DNA of 43,585 nt from Bacteroidales bacterium Bact_23 (GTDB lineage: Bacteria; Bacteroidota; Bacteroidia; Bacteroidales; Lentimicrobiaceae), in assembly GCA_001603685.1 (NCBI GenBank), contig LUZO01000043.1, positions 1 through 43,585 on the forward strand, in the 5' to 3' direction. A program made the translations under genes and the position numbers. Shown here one piece after another: positions 25,500-33,621 of this stretch (position 1 is its first letter; each line of letters begins with the position of its first letter). Under the pieces are notes generated by a model that was not told the DNA's origin, searched no databases, and saw only the letters and a program-made list of their open reading frames with translations.

Positions 25500-27518
25500 A
25501 TGAGTATCGAAGAAATAACCCCGAAACGCCAGCTGGTTACCACCATCAGAGAACGGTGCCGGGTATGTTATACCTGCGTGCGCGAGTGTCCTGCCAAGGC
25601 CATCAAAATTATAAACGGCCAGGCGGAAGTTATTGCCGAACGATGCATTGGATGCGGGAACTGTGTAAAGGTCTGCAGTCAGAATGCCAAGGTTTTCCGC
25701 AAAGAGATTGATAAGGTTAAAGAGCTGATTGGCAGTGGCAATAAAGTGGCCGCCATTGTCGCTCCCAGTTTTCCGGCCGAGTTTGCCGAGATTAAGAATC
25801 ATCGCCTGCTGGTTTCCATAATCCGGGAGCTTGGATTCCACTATGTAGCCGAGGTTTCATTCGGCGCCGACCTGGTTGCCGGCGAATACAAAAAGATCCT
25901 TCAGTCGAAGCAGTTGCCGCCTGCCATTTCATCCGATTGTCCGGCAATCGTAAAATACATCGAGTATTATCATCCCAATCTGGTGGATTCGCTGGCGACC
26001 ATCGTTTCGCCTATGGTGGCCATGACCCGGGTAATGCGCAAAAAGTACGGCAGCAACCTTAAGGTTGTATTTATCGGCCCCTGCATTGCGAAAAAGGATG
26101 AATCGCCCGAAGTGGATGCTGCCCTCACCTACCGGGAACTCAGGGAGATGATCAGTCAGCATGGTCTGAAACCGGCGGATGTAATCCCAACCGACTTCGA
26201 TCCGCCAATGGGCGGCAGGGGCGCCATTTTTCCGGTGAGCAGGGGGCTGCTGAATACCGTGGGCGTGAAGGAGGATATTTTTGAGCGGAATGTCATTGTT
26301 GCCGAAGGAAGAAGCGACTTTCAGGAAGCCATCCGTGAATTTGAGAACGGCCAGATCTCGCAGGAGCATCTGGAACTGTTGTGCTGCGAAGGCTGCATCA
26401 TGGGGCCGGGAATGTCGCCCTATCCGTTTCTTTCATCACTCAGCCGGAGATTCAGAAAACGCGCCAGCGTTAGCGACTATGTCATCCACAAACTGGAGGA
26501 GATGGATATGGAGCAATGGGAGAAAGATTATGAACTCTACTCCACCATCGACCTGTACTGCGAATTTACCAGACGCGATATGCGCCTCGACCGGCCGGTA
26601 AGCAAGGAGATTGAAGAGGTACTGAATAAAATGGGAAAATTCGGCCCTCAGGATCACCTCGATTGCGGCGCCTGCGGCTATGAATCGTGCGAGGAGCACG
26701 CCATCGCCATCATCCGCGGCCTGGCCGAGCATGAAATGTGCCTCCCCTACACCATCGAAAAACTGCACAACTACATCGACGAGCTGAACATATCGAACGA
26801 GAAACTGGCCAGCGCCCAGGAGGCATTGCGGCAATCGGAGAAACTGGCCGGAATGGGACAGCTCTCGGCCGGAATTGCCCACGAACTGAATAACCCACTG
26901 GGGATCATCACTATGTACAGCAACATCCTGAAGGATGAAGCCGCACCCGACGACCCGATCAGAAACGACCTTGAGCTGATAGCCGAGCAGGCGGAACGCT
27001 GCAAGAAAATCGTGGGCGGACTGCTGAACTTTGCACGCAAAAACCAGGTAAATTATGAGGAAAACGACATAAACCGCCTGATGGAACACTCGATCAGCTC
27101 GGTGGTACTACCCGAAAATATTAAGATATCACTCGAATCCAACATTATGAATCCTGTAATCAGGCTCGATTTCGACCAGATGACACAGGTATTCACCAAC
27201 CTGCTGAAAAACGCCGGCGAAGCAATGCCCGAAGAGGGAGGCACCATCAGCATAATCATGAGTGATACCGACGACAATGTGACCATAAACATAGCCGATA
27301 CCGGATCGGGAATTGAGGAGGAGAACCACAACAAGCTGTTTACGCCGTTTTTCACCACCAAACCCATTGGTAAAGGCACCGGACTGGGGCTGCCTATTAT
27401 ATATGGTATAGTAAAGATGCACAAAGGCAAAATCTCATTCAACTCGAATGCTGACAAATCCAGAGGACCAACCGGCACCACCTTCACCATTGTACTTCCC
27501 AGATATGGGATGAGTTAA
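25500..27518 (+). CDS. H-cluster sensor fused to a histidine kinase
   Basis: A single 672-residue protein joining a sensory [FeFe]-hydrogenase module to a kinase; HydDB would place it near histidine-kinase-linked group C1. Seen in order: two [4Fe-4S] motifs (CRVCYTCVRECPAKA, CIGCGNCVKVCSQ; residues about 20-65); H-domain, about 75-370, with SSDCPA, FIGPCIAKKDE and CCEGCIMGPG; Fe-S motif CGACGYESCEEH with a last Cys in HEMC; a coiled coil, about 420-450; HisKA with phospho-acceptor H461 (AGIAHELNNPLG); and HATPase (NLLKNAGEAMPEEGG, DTGSGI, GTGLGLPI). No membrane helix is seen, so it is cytosolic. It lies 18 bp after hydA and just before two receiver genes. Confidence 0.92.
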   Translation: MSIEEITPKRQLVTTIRERCRVCYTCVRECPAKAIKIINGQAEVIAERCIGCGNCVKVCSQNAKVFRKEIDKVKELIGSGNKVAAIVAPSFPAEFAEIKNHRLLVSIIRELGFHYVAEVSFGADLVAGEYKKILQSKQLPPAISSDCPAIVKYIEYYHPNLVDSLATIVSPMVAMTRVMRKKYGSNLKVVFIGPCIAKKDESPEVDAALTYRELREMISQHGLKPADVIPTDFDPPMGGRGAIFPVSRGLLNTVGVKEDIFERNVIVAEGRSDFQEAIREFENGQISQEHLELLCCEGCIMGPGMSPYPFLSSLSRRFRKRASVSDYVIHKLEEMDMEQWEKDYELYSTIDLYCEFTRRDMRLDRPVSKEIEEVLNKMGKFGPQDHLDCGACGYESCEEHAIAIIRGLAEHEMCLPYTIEKLHNYIDELNISNEKLASAQEALRQSEKLAGMGQLSAGIAHELNNPLGIITMYSNILKDEAAPDDPIRNDLELIAEQAERCKKIVGGLLNFARKNQVNYEENDINRLMEHSISSVVLPENIKISLESNIMNPVIRLDFDQMTQVFTNLLKNAGEAMPEEGGTISIIMSDTDDNVTINIADTGSGIEEENHNKLFTPFFTTKPIGKGTGLGLPIIYGIVKMHKGKISFNSNADKSRGPTGTTFTIVLPRYGMS

Positions 27519-27562
27519 AAATCAATTAATTAACTAAAGAAAAATCTGAATTTCCATACAAA

Positions 27563-27958
27563 ATGACCAAAATGAAAAAGACTGTTTTAATTGTTGACGA
27601 TGACATGGATTATCTGTTCCAGATGAAGCTGAAAGTGGAACAGTTTGGTTTCGAAACGATTACGGCTGATGGCCAGAAAGAGGCAGAATCCATTATCGAA
27701 ACCGTCAGGCCCGACCTTGCCATTCTCGACCTGATGATGGAGAGCGAAGACAGCGGTTTTATCCTGGCCTACAAAATCAAGCGTAAATATCCGGATGTGC
27801 CCATCATTATTGCAACAGCGGTAACTGCCGAAACCGGAATGAATTTCGATATCAAGTCGGATGAAAACAAACAGTGGATCAAGGCCGACCTTTTTCTCGA
27901 CAAGGGAATCAGGGCCGATCAACTGCAGAGAGAAATCAATAAATTGTTAAAAATCTGA
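27563..27958 (+). CDS. Stand-alone response-regulator receiver protein
   Basis: A 131-residue CheY-like protein with only a receiver domain and no DNA-binding output. Seen: acidic pocket VDDDMD near the N-terminus, phospho-acceptor D56 in AILDLMMES, the switch Thr region (IIATAVT), and the conserved Lys in LFLDKGI. An insertion after the switch residue (NFDIKSDENKQWIKAD) is longer than in CheY. It lies 44 bp after the sensor kinase and 3 bp before the receiver-kinase gene, so it is probably an intermediate in a phosphorelay. A start four codons in (27572) is also possible. Confidence 0.9.
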   Translation: MTKMKKTVLIVDDDMDYLFQMKLKVEQFGFETITADGQKEAESIIETVRPDLAILDLMMESEDSGFILAYKIKRKYPDVPIIIATAVTAETGMNFDIKSDENKQWIKADLFLDKGIRADQLQREINKLLKI

Positions 27959-27961
27959 GAA

Positions 27962-29098
27962 ATGGCGTCGTATAAAGTGCTGGTAGTTGACGATGAACCG
28001 GGAATCCGCATGGGTACCAGGCGAATTCTTCAAAACTTCAAGGTTGACTATCCGTTTATGGATGAATTTATAGAGTACATTGTTCTGGAGGCGGCCACAG
28101 GCGAAGAGGCCATCGAGATTATCGACAGCGAAATGCCCGATATCATCCTCCTCGACAATAAACTGCCCGGCATTCAGGGCATTGAGGTGCTGGAGTATGT
28201 CAAGAAAAAGCTTTACGACATTGTGGTTGTGATGATTACCTCATACGCATCGCTTGAACTTGCCGTAAAAGCCACCCGCGACGGAGCTTACGACTTCATC
28301 CCGAAACCGTTTACCCCGCAGGAGCTGAGAGGCTCGCTCGAAAACATCACCAAACAGCTCTTCCTGAAGCGGATGACTCAAAAGCTGAATAAGGAAGGCA
28401 AACTTATCCGCTTCCAGTTCCTTTCGGTACTGTCGCACGAACTGAAAGCCCCGCTGAATGCCATTGAAGGCTACCTTAACATCATGAAGGAGAAGCAGTT
28501 TGGCGATAATGTGGACAGCTACAAAGATATGATCGACCGCTCGCTAGAAAGGATAAGCGGCATGCGCGGGCTGATTATGGACCTGCTCGACCTCACGAAA
28601 ATCGAATCGGGGAAACCCACCCAGAACCTGCAGAAAGTTGACATCACCAAAATTGCCGGAACCTCCATTGATACCATGCGCCCCTACGCCATTCAGAAAG
28701 ATGTGGATGTCTATCTGAACACCAAAGAGAGCGTTATTATGGAGGCTGATGCAAAAGAGATTGAAATTATTTTCAACAATCTGATATCCAATGCGATAAA
28801 ATACAACAAACAGGGCGGGCGCGTGGATGTTTTCATCCATCGGGACGATAAAAACATCAGGCTCCAGGTGTCAGATTCAGGCATCGGCATGTCGGAAGAA
28901 GAGCAGAGTTCGCTTTTCCAGGATTTCGTACGCATTAAAAATCCAAAAACCAAAAACATCACCGGTTCCGGACTGGGGCTTTCAATCATCAAAAAGATTA
29001 CAGAGATGTATCATGGTGATATTGAAGTGAATAGCGTACCTGATCAGGGAACAACCTTTACTATAATCCTCCCGCTGGAACGAACTGCAATAAACTGA
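27962..29098 (+). CDS. Receiver-histidine kinase hybrid (N-terminal receiver)
   Basis: A 378-residue cytosolic signalling protein with the order receiver, then histidine kinase. The receiver (about 3-125) shows VVDDEPGIRMG, phospho-acceptor D65 in LLDNKLPG, and the KPFTPQEL Lys motif. The kinase shows phospho-acceptor H159 in LSVLSHELKAPLN, the N box NNLISNAIKYN, and G boxes SDSGIGMS and GSGLGLSI. It has no membrane helix and no DNA-binding domain. The placement directly after the sensor kinase and the single receiver suggests that phosphorylation of its receiver tunes its own kinase. The target is unknown; the PP2C branch across the divergent region is one candidate by position. Confidence 0.9.
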   Translation: MASYKVLVVDDEPGIRMGTRRILQNFKVDYPFMDEFIEYIVLEAATGEEAIEIIDSEMPDIILLDNKLPGIQGIEVLEYVKKKLYDIVVVMITSYASLELAVKATRDGAYDFIPKPFTPQELRGSLENITKQLFLKRMTQKLNKEGKLIRFQFLSVLSHELKAPLNAIEGYLNIMKEKQFGDNVDSYKDMIDRSLERISGMRGLIMDLLDLTKIESGKPTQNLQKVDITKIAGTSIDTMRPYAIQKDVDVYLNTKESVIMEADAKEIEIIFNNLISNAIKYNKQGGRVDVFIHRDDKNIRLQVSDSGIGMSEEEQSSLFQDFVRIKNPKTKNITGSGLGLSIIKKITEMYHGDIEVNSVPDQGTTFTIILPLERTAIN

Positions 29099-29109
29099 AA
29101 CACTGAACA

Positions 29110-29730
29110 ATGAAAAAACTACCCGATAAAACAGTAGAAAGGCTGAGCCAGTACCGCCGGGCGCTGATGAACTATTACTCCGGCGGCAAGCACCACATCT
29201 TTTCGCACGAAATAGCCAACCTGCTTCATATCACGGCTGTACAGGTACGGCGCGACATCATGCTGATCGGTTACACCGGTACCCTGAGGCAGGGCTACGA
29301 TGTAAAGGAGCTGATCGACATCATCGGCAAGATCATCGACACCCGCGAAGGACAAAAGGTTGCCGTAATCGGCATTGGTAACCTCGGGAGGGCCATTATC
29401 GGTTACTTTAGCGGAAAACGCACAAAACTTTCGATAGTAGCCGCTTTCGACAGCAATCCCGAAAAGGTTGACCGCATCTATGCGGGAGTCCACTGCTACC
29501 ACAGCAGCCAGATGGCGGAAGTTATCAGGCGCGAAGATATCTCCATCGCGGTAATCTCGGTGCCCGGCGATGCGGCCGGACAGGTGGCCGAAGAGCTGAT
29601 TATGGCCGGAATCAGGGGAATTCTGAACTTCTCGCCCAAGGCACTGAATGTTCCTGCGCATGTCTATCTGCAGGAGTACGATATGATTACCAGTCTGGAA
29701 AAAATTGCCTATTTCGTGAAAAAACCGTAA
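29110..29730 (+). CDS. rex: Redox-sensing transcriptional repressor Rex
   Basis: NADH/NAD+-sensing dimeric repressor; NADH binding releases it from DNA. The 206-residue product has an N-terminal winged-helix domain (LLHITAVQVRRDIMLIGY, then GTLRQGYDVKEL) and a C-terminal Rossmann domain starting VAVIGIGNLGRAIIGYF. It ends with the domain-swapped helix region YDMITSLEKIAYFV. It is inside the hydrogenase operon, 11 bp after the hybrid kinase gene, and two palindromes matching the known Rex operator lie before the first gene. Together these suggest autoregulated control of the whole unit by cellular NADH. Confidence 0.93.
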   Translation: MKKLPDKTVERLSQYRRALMNYYSGGKHHIFSHEIANLLHITAVQVRRDIMLIGYTGTLRQGYDVKELIDIIGKIIDTREGQKVAVIGIGNLGRAIIGYFSGKRTKLSIVAAFDSNPEKVDRIYAGVHCYHSSQMAEVIRREDISIAVISVPGDAAGQVAEELIMAGIRGILNFSPKALNVPAHVYLQEYDMITSLEKIAYFVKKP

Positions 29731-29751
29731 AACTTCTGTCAGGATAGAGCG

Positions 29752-30693
29752 ATGAAGATATATTATGATCTGGATTCCATCACTTCAATCCGCAATCCGG
29801 TAGTGACTACCGGCTCGTTCGACGGTGTCCACATCGGTCATAAAACCATTTTGAACCGGTTGCGCGAAATCGCTTCCAGCATTGGCGGCGAATCGGTACT
29901 CATCACCTTTCACCCGCATCCGCGAAAAGTGCTGTTTCCCGACACCGCCGGCAAAACGCTGCTGCTGATCAATTCACAGCGCGAAAAGGTGGAGTTGCTC
30001 CGCAAAACGGGGCTCGACCACCTGATCATCCTGAAATTCACCCGGGAATTCTCGCAGATAAGCTCCATCGACTTTATCCGGAACATTCTGGTCGGGAAAC
30101 TGAATGCGAGGAAGGTGGTAATCGGCTTCAACCACCATTTCGGCCACAACCGCGAAGGAAATTTCGACTACCTGTACGAGCTGGGGCAATATTACAATTT
30201 TGGCGTCGAAGAGATTCCCGAGCAGGACATCCACAACGAAACGGTCAGCTCAACGCTGATACGCAAGGCGCTGCTCGAAGGCAAAATACAAAGGGCAAAC
30301 GCCTACCTCGACCATCACTACATCATTGTCAGCGAGCTGTTTCCAGGCAGCGAAACCTGCCGCAGCATCAACTTCCCGACATTGCGCGTAAAGATAACCG
30401 AAGAGAACAAGCTCGTTCCCTGCGACGGGGTTTATGCCGTGAATGTGCTGGTTGACGGCGAATTCTACAAAGGCATTCTGAATATCAAAAACTCGCTTCC
30501 GCTCGAAATCAGGGACATCAACGCGATAAACATCGACATCCATCTGTTTGGCTACGACAGCGATCTTACCGGAAAAACGGCAACCGTATTCTTTGCCAAA
30601 CGGATCAGAGAGGAGTTGCAGTTCAACGATGCAGACTCTATGGTCAAACAGCTTCAGTCCGACCTGGCCGAAGTGGAAGAACTAATATACTAA
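29752..30693 (+). CDS. ribF: Bifunctional riboflavin kinase/FAD synthetase
   Basis: Makes FMN from riboflavin and FAD from FMN in the cytosol. The 313-residue product shows the N-terminal nucleotidyltransferase domain (GSFDGVHIGHKTIL with the HIGH-type motif; FNHHFGHNREG) and the C-terminal riboflavin-kinase domain (INFPTLRV, PCDGVYAVNV, about residues 185-310). It lies 21 bp after rex and 10 bp before the next gene, so it is embedded in the hydrogenase operon. HydB needs FMN, so co-expression of the cofactor enzyme is a reasonable reading, though ribF is usually a stand-alone housekeeping gene. Confidence 0.95.
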   Translation: MKIYYDLDSITSIRNPVVTTGSFDGVHIGHKTILNRLREIASSIGGESVLITFHPHPRKVLFPDTAGKTLLLINSQREKVELLRKTGLDHLIILKFTREFSQISSIDFIRNILVGKLNARKVVIGFNHHFGHNREGNFDYLYELGQYYNFGVEEIPEQDIHNETVSSTLIRKALLEGKIQRANAYLDHHYIIVSELFPGSETCRSINFPTLRVKITEENKLVPCDGVYAVNVLVDGEFYKGILNIKNSLPLEIRDINAINIDIHLFGYDSDLTGKTATVFFAKRIREELQFNDADSMVKQLQSDLAEVEELIY

Positions 30694-30703
30694 GACCATC
30701 ATT

Positions 30704-31486
30704 ATGAGCAGTTCAGGCCCCATAAAACTCACCTTTCTCGGAACCGGAACCTCCATCGGGGTGCCGGTAATCGCCTGCAACTGCCCGGTGTGCAAATCAT
30801 CTGACCCGCGCGATAAACGCTTTCGTACTTCGGCAATGGTAAATGTTGACAATCAGAACATTGTGATTGACTGCGGCCCCGATTTCCGGTTTCAGATGCT
30901 GAAGCAGAATGTGGAAGATATAGAGGCGGTGGTTTTCACGCACGAGCACCGCGACCACATTGCCGGACTCGATGATGTACGCGCATTCAACTACATCCTG
31001 AACAAAAACATCCCCATATACGGATCGGCGAATGTGATGGAAGCGATAAAAACGGAATTCCCCTATATTTTTACCGAAACCCGTTTTTTCGGCGCGCCTC
31101 AGCTTACCATTCATGAAATCGACGATCAGGCATTCAGCATCGGCCCTACTGAAATTTTACCCATCAGGGTATTGCACAACAAACTGCCGGTTTTTGGCTA
31201 CCGCATCGGCGGCCTCACCTACATCACCGATGCCAGCATGATTCCCGACGAGGAGAAACACAAGATTTACAAGTCGAAGGTGTTGGTTCTTAACGCGCTG
31301 CGAAACTCAAAGCATATCTCGCACCTTTCGCTGAGCGAAGCCCTTCAGTTGATCGAAGAACTGAAACCCGAACGGGCGTACCTTACCCACATCAGCCACT
31401 TTCTGGGGCTTCATGCCGAAGTGGAGAAAAAGCTGCCCGGGCATATCAGGCTCGCCTACGACAACCTGATTGTTGAAATAAGCTGA
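30704..31486 (+). CDS. Metallo-beta-lactamase-fold hydrolase (PhnP-like)
   Basis: Metal-dependent hydrolase of the MBL superfamily, 260 residues, most like PhnP-type phosphodiesterases. Seen: N-terminal TFLGTGTSIGVPV, a short CNCPVCKSSD segment that in PhnP relatives binds structural zinc, the metal motif FTHEHRDHIAGLDD, IDCGPDF before it, a metal Asp in YITDASM, and a late metal His in THISHFLG. The substrate is unknown. It follows ribF by 10 bp and ends the tight gene run; hydG after it has its own predicted promoter. No obvious link to hydrogenase chemistry. Confidence 0.9.
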   Translation: MSSSGPIKLTFLGTGTSIGVPVIACNCPVCKSSDPRDKRFRTSAMVNVDNQNIVIDCGPDFRFQMLKQNVEDIEAVVFTHEHRDHIAGLDDVRAFNYILNKNIPIYGSANVMEAIKTEFPYIFTETRFFGAPQLTIHEIDDQAFSIGPTEILPIRVLHNKLPVFGYRIGGLTYITDASMIPDEEKHKIYKSKVLVLNALRNSKHISHLSLSEALQLIEELKPERAYLTHISHFLGLHAEVEKKLPGHIRLAYDNLIVEIS

Positions 31487-31544
31487 TTGCGTTATTTAGA
31501 CGATATTTATAAAGATGGATATGATTTTCAAGGCCGGAAAATAC

Positions 31545-31552
31545 TATCTTTG
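31545..31552 (+). promoter_or_regulatory. Putative -7 element before hydG
   Basis: TATCTTTG, an exact TAnnTTTG match, in the 111-bp gap between the MBL gene and hydG. Transcription would start near 31559, about 40 nt before the ATG. No clear -33 TTTG is visible. It suggests that maturation genes can be expressed apart from the main operon. Confidence 0.45.
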
Positions 31553-31597
31553 CAGTAGAAAATCCACTCAGTATAAACCACTGAAAATCAATATATA

Positions 31598-33034
31598 ATG
31601 ATATTTACACCTGAAAAATGCCGCATTCCGGATCAGAGGATGAAGCCTTTTATCGATCCTGATGAATTGTGGGACATCCTGAATGAAACTAAACCGGATA
31701 AACAGGCAGTCCGCGATGTGATTGCCAAATCGCTTGAGAAAAACAGGCTGACCCTCAGGGAGACAGCCATGCTGATCAATGCCAACGACCCTGAACTGAT
31801 TGAAGAGATTAAGGAAGGTGCCCGCGAGCTGAAGAAGCGCGTTTATGGTAACCGTATTGTGTTGTTTGCTCCGCTTTACATCGGAAATAAATGCACCAAC
31901 AACTGCAAATACTGCGGATTCAGGGCATCGAACAAGGAGGCCATCCGCAAAACCCTGACCGACCAGGAGATTGTGCGCGAGGTTGAGGCGCTGGAAGATA
32001 ACGGCCAGAAGCGCCTTATCCTCGTTTACGGCGAACATCCCGAATACAATGCCGAATACATTGCCGATAATGTAAGGCTGGTGTACGGAATCAAGAAAGG
32101 TCCGGGCGAAATCCGCAGGGTAAACATCAATGCCGCTCCTCTCGATATCGACGGATTCCGTATCGTGAAAGAGGCCGGCATCGGCACCTACCAGATTTTC
32201 CAGGAAACCTACCACCCCGAGATTTACAAAACCTACCATCTGGGCGGCAAGAAAAGGGATTTCAACTACAGGCTCACTTCGCTCGACCGTGCTCAGGAAG
32301 CCGGCCTCGACGATGTGGGAATCGGCGCTTTGTTCGGACTGTACGACTGGCGCTACGAGGTAATGGGCCTCATCCGCCACACCAACCATCTGGAAGCCTG
32401 CTATCATGTCGGTCCGCACACCATCTCCTTCCCGCGCATTCAGAACGCCTCAATGCTTGATCTTGGGAAAGATTATACGGTTAACGACGAAGATTTTGCA
32501 CGGCTGGTTGCCATTCTCAGGCTTGCAGTCCCCTACACCGGTATGATTCTTACGGCAAGGGAGAATCCCAAACTCAGGCACGAAGTAATTCAGTTCGGCG
32601 TATCGCAGATCGACGGCGGCACCAAACTGGAGCTGGGCGCCTATTCCGACTCGCTGAATCAGGAGCAGGACCTCAACCGCGAGCAGTTCCAGATCAACGA
32701 CGACCGCTCACTCAATGAGGTAATCGATGAGCTCCTCGAAAACGATTACCTCCCATCCTTCTGCACCGCATGTTACCGCCGTGGCAGAACCGGTGAGCAC
32801 TTCATGGAGTTTTCGGTTCCCGGATTCATCAAGCGCTTCTGCTCACCCAATGCCATGCTTACCCTGGCCGAATACCTCGAAGACTACGCTCCCGCCGATA
32901 CAAAAGCTGCCGGATGGAAGGTAATCGAAAAGAACCTGAACGACCTGCGAGAGCAAACCGATGAGAAAAATGCAGCCGAACTGAAAAGCAGACTCGACAG
33001 GGTGAAGGCAGGCGAACGCGACATCTATTTCTGA
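31598..33034 (+). CDS. hydG: [FeFe]-hydrogenase H-cluster radical SAM maturase HydG
   Basis: Radical S-adenosylmethionine tyrosine lyase that supplies the CO and CN ligands of the H-cluster. The 478-residue length is usual. The radical-SAM cluster motif is C99-x3-C103-x2-C106 (CTNNCKYCGF), preceded by VLFAPLYIGNKC, and the C-terminal auxiliary cluster motif is C389-x2-C392-x22-C415 (CTACYRRGRTG, FCSPNA). The start at 31598 fits the family N-terminus (alpha-helical leader with FIDPDELWDIL). The partner maturases HydE and HydF are absent from the window and must be elsewhere for the hydrogenases here to be active. Confidence 0.96.
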   Translation: MIFTPEKCRIPDQRMKPFIDPDELWDILNETKPDKQAVRDVIAKSLEKNRLTLRETAMLINANDPELIEEIKEGARELKKRVYGNRIVLFAPLYIGNKCTNNCKYCGFRASNKEAIRKTLTDQEIVREVEALEDNGQKRLILVYGEHPEYNAEYIADNVRLVYGIKKGPGEIRRVNINAAPLDIDGFRIVKEAGIGTYQIFQETYHPEIYKTYHLGGKKRDFNYRLTSLDRAQEAGLDDVGIGALFGLYDWRYEVMGLIRHTNHLEACYHVGPHTISFPRIQNASMLDLGKDYTVNDEDFARLVAILRLAVPYTGMILTARENPKLRHEVIQFGVSQIDGGTKLELGAYSDSLNQEQDLNREQFQINDDRSLNEVIDELLENDYLPSFCTACYRRGRTGEHFMEFSVPGFIKRFCSPNAMLTLAEYLEDYAPADTKAAGWKVIEKNLNDLREQTDEKNAAELKSRLDRVKAGERDIYF

Positions 33035-33059
33035 TTCATCACGACTTAATTAACAGGAT

Positions 33060-33317
33060 ATGAAAGAAACCAGAATCATCGGACTACTCATCAGAGATAG
33101 GATTAAAGAAGCAGGTAAACTGCAGCTCGCCCTGAACAAATACGCTCACCTGATAAAATCAAGGCTCGGTTTTCATGAGCTGAGCGAAGACACATGCAGC
33201 AGAATGGGTTTCATCATTCTTCAGCTTACCGGTAAAAGTGATGAATGGCAAGCCTTTGAAACCGAGATTTCAGAAATTGGCGGAGTAGAAATGCAGAAAA
33301 TGTCGTTTGAACTTTAA
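33060..33317 (+). CDS. TM1266-like iron-only hydrogenase system regulator, copy 1
   Basis: An 85-residue protein resembling Thermotoga TM1266, a small ACT/NikR-C-like protein family linked to [FeFe]-hydrogenase systems. Seen: a beta-alpha-beta pattern (RIIGLLIRDRIKEAG, a helix LQLALNKYAHLI, then SRLGFHEL), followed by MGFIILQLTG and a second helix ending in a strand (GVEMQKMSFEL). No DNA-binding or metal motif is visible. It is 25 bp after hydG and 12 bp before its paralogue, so all three are probably co-transcribed. The biochemical role is not known to me. Confidence 0.8.
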   Translation: MKETRIIGLLIRDRIKEAGKLQLALNKYAHLIKSRLGFHELSEDTCSRMGFIILQLTGKSDEWQAFETEISEIGGVEMQKMSFEL

Positions 33318-33329
33318 TACGAAAACAAA

Positions 33330-33587
33330 ATGAAAAGGCGTATTCTTGGCATCAATGTGGGCAACCGTGACGAAGTTGCCGAAAAAGTTCAAAAGGTGCT
33401 GACTACTTTTGGCTGCTCCATTCGCACCCGTCTCGGACTTCATGAAACGGATGACGACCACAGCGAACCGGGCGGATTGATTCTGCTTGAGCTGATCGGC
33501 GATGAAAACGAATGGAACAAGCTCGAAAAAGAGCTTTCAGCCATTGAGCACTGCGAAACAAAAAGAATGGATTTCAGCGGAAAGTGA
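33330..33587 (+). CDS. TM1266-like iron-only hydrogenase system regulator, copy 2
   Basis: A second 85-residue member directly after copy 1. It shares the pattern RILGINVGNRDEV, a helix, TRLGLHET, GGLILLELIGDENEW and a final strand (ETKRMDF). It keeps the central R-L-G-x-H-E element seen in copy 1 (SRLGFHE versus TRLGLHE), which supports gene duplication, but the rest has diverged, suggesting separate roles or a heteromer. Confidence 0.78.
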   Translation: MKRRILGINVGNRDEVAEKVQKVLTTFGCSIRTRLGLHETDDDHSEPGGLILLELIGDENEWNKLEKELSAIEHCETKRMDFSGK

Positions 33588-33591
33588 TAAC

Positions 33592-33621
33592 GGAATAGTT
33601 CCTGTTTCAGGAATTATTTCC
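33592..33621. terminator. Hairpin between convergent genes, probable terminator
   Basis: Stem AATAGTTCCTG (33594-33604) pairs with CAGGAATTATT (33608-33618), with one G-U pair and a 3-nt loop. It overlaps the stop codon of the minus-strand gene at 33614. The T content after it is modest, so termination efficiency is uncertain. Confidence 0.5.

Noticed and set aside
31598..33034. Thiazole synthase ThiH instead of HydG
   Set aside because: ThiH and HydG are similar, but the C-terminal CTAC-x22-C auxiliary cluster motif and the hydrogenase context identify HydG.
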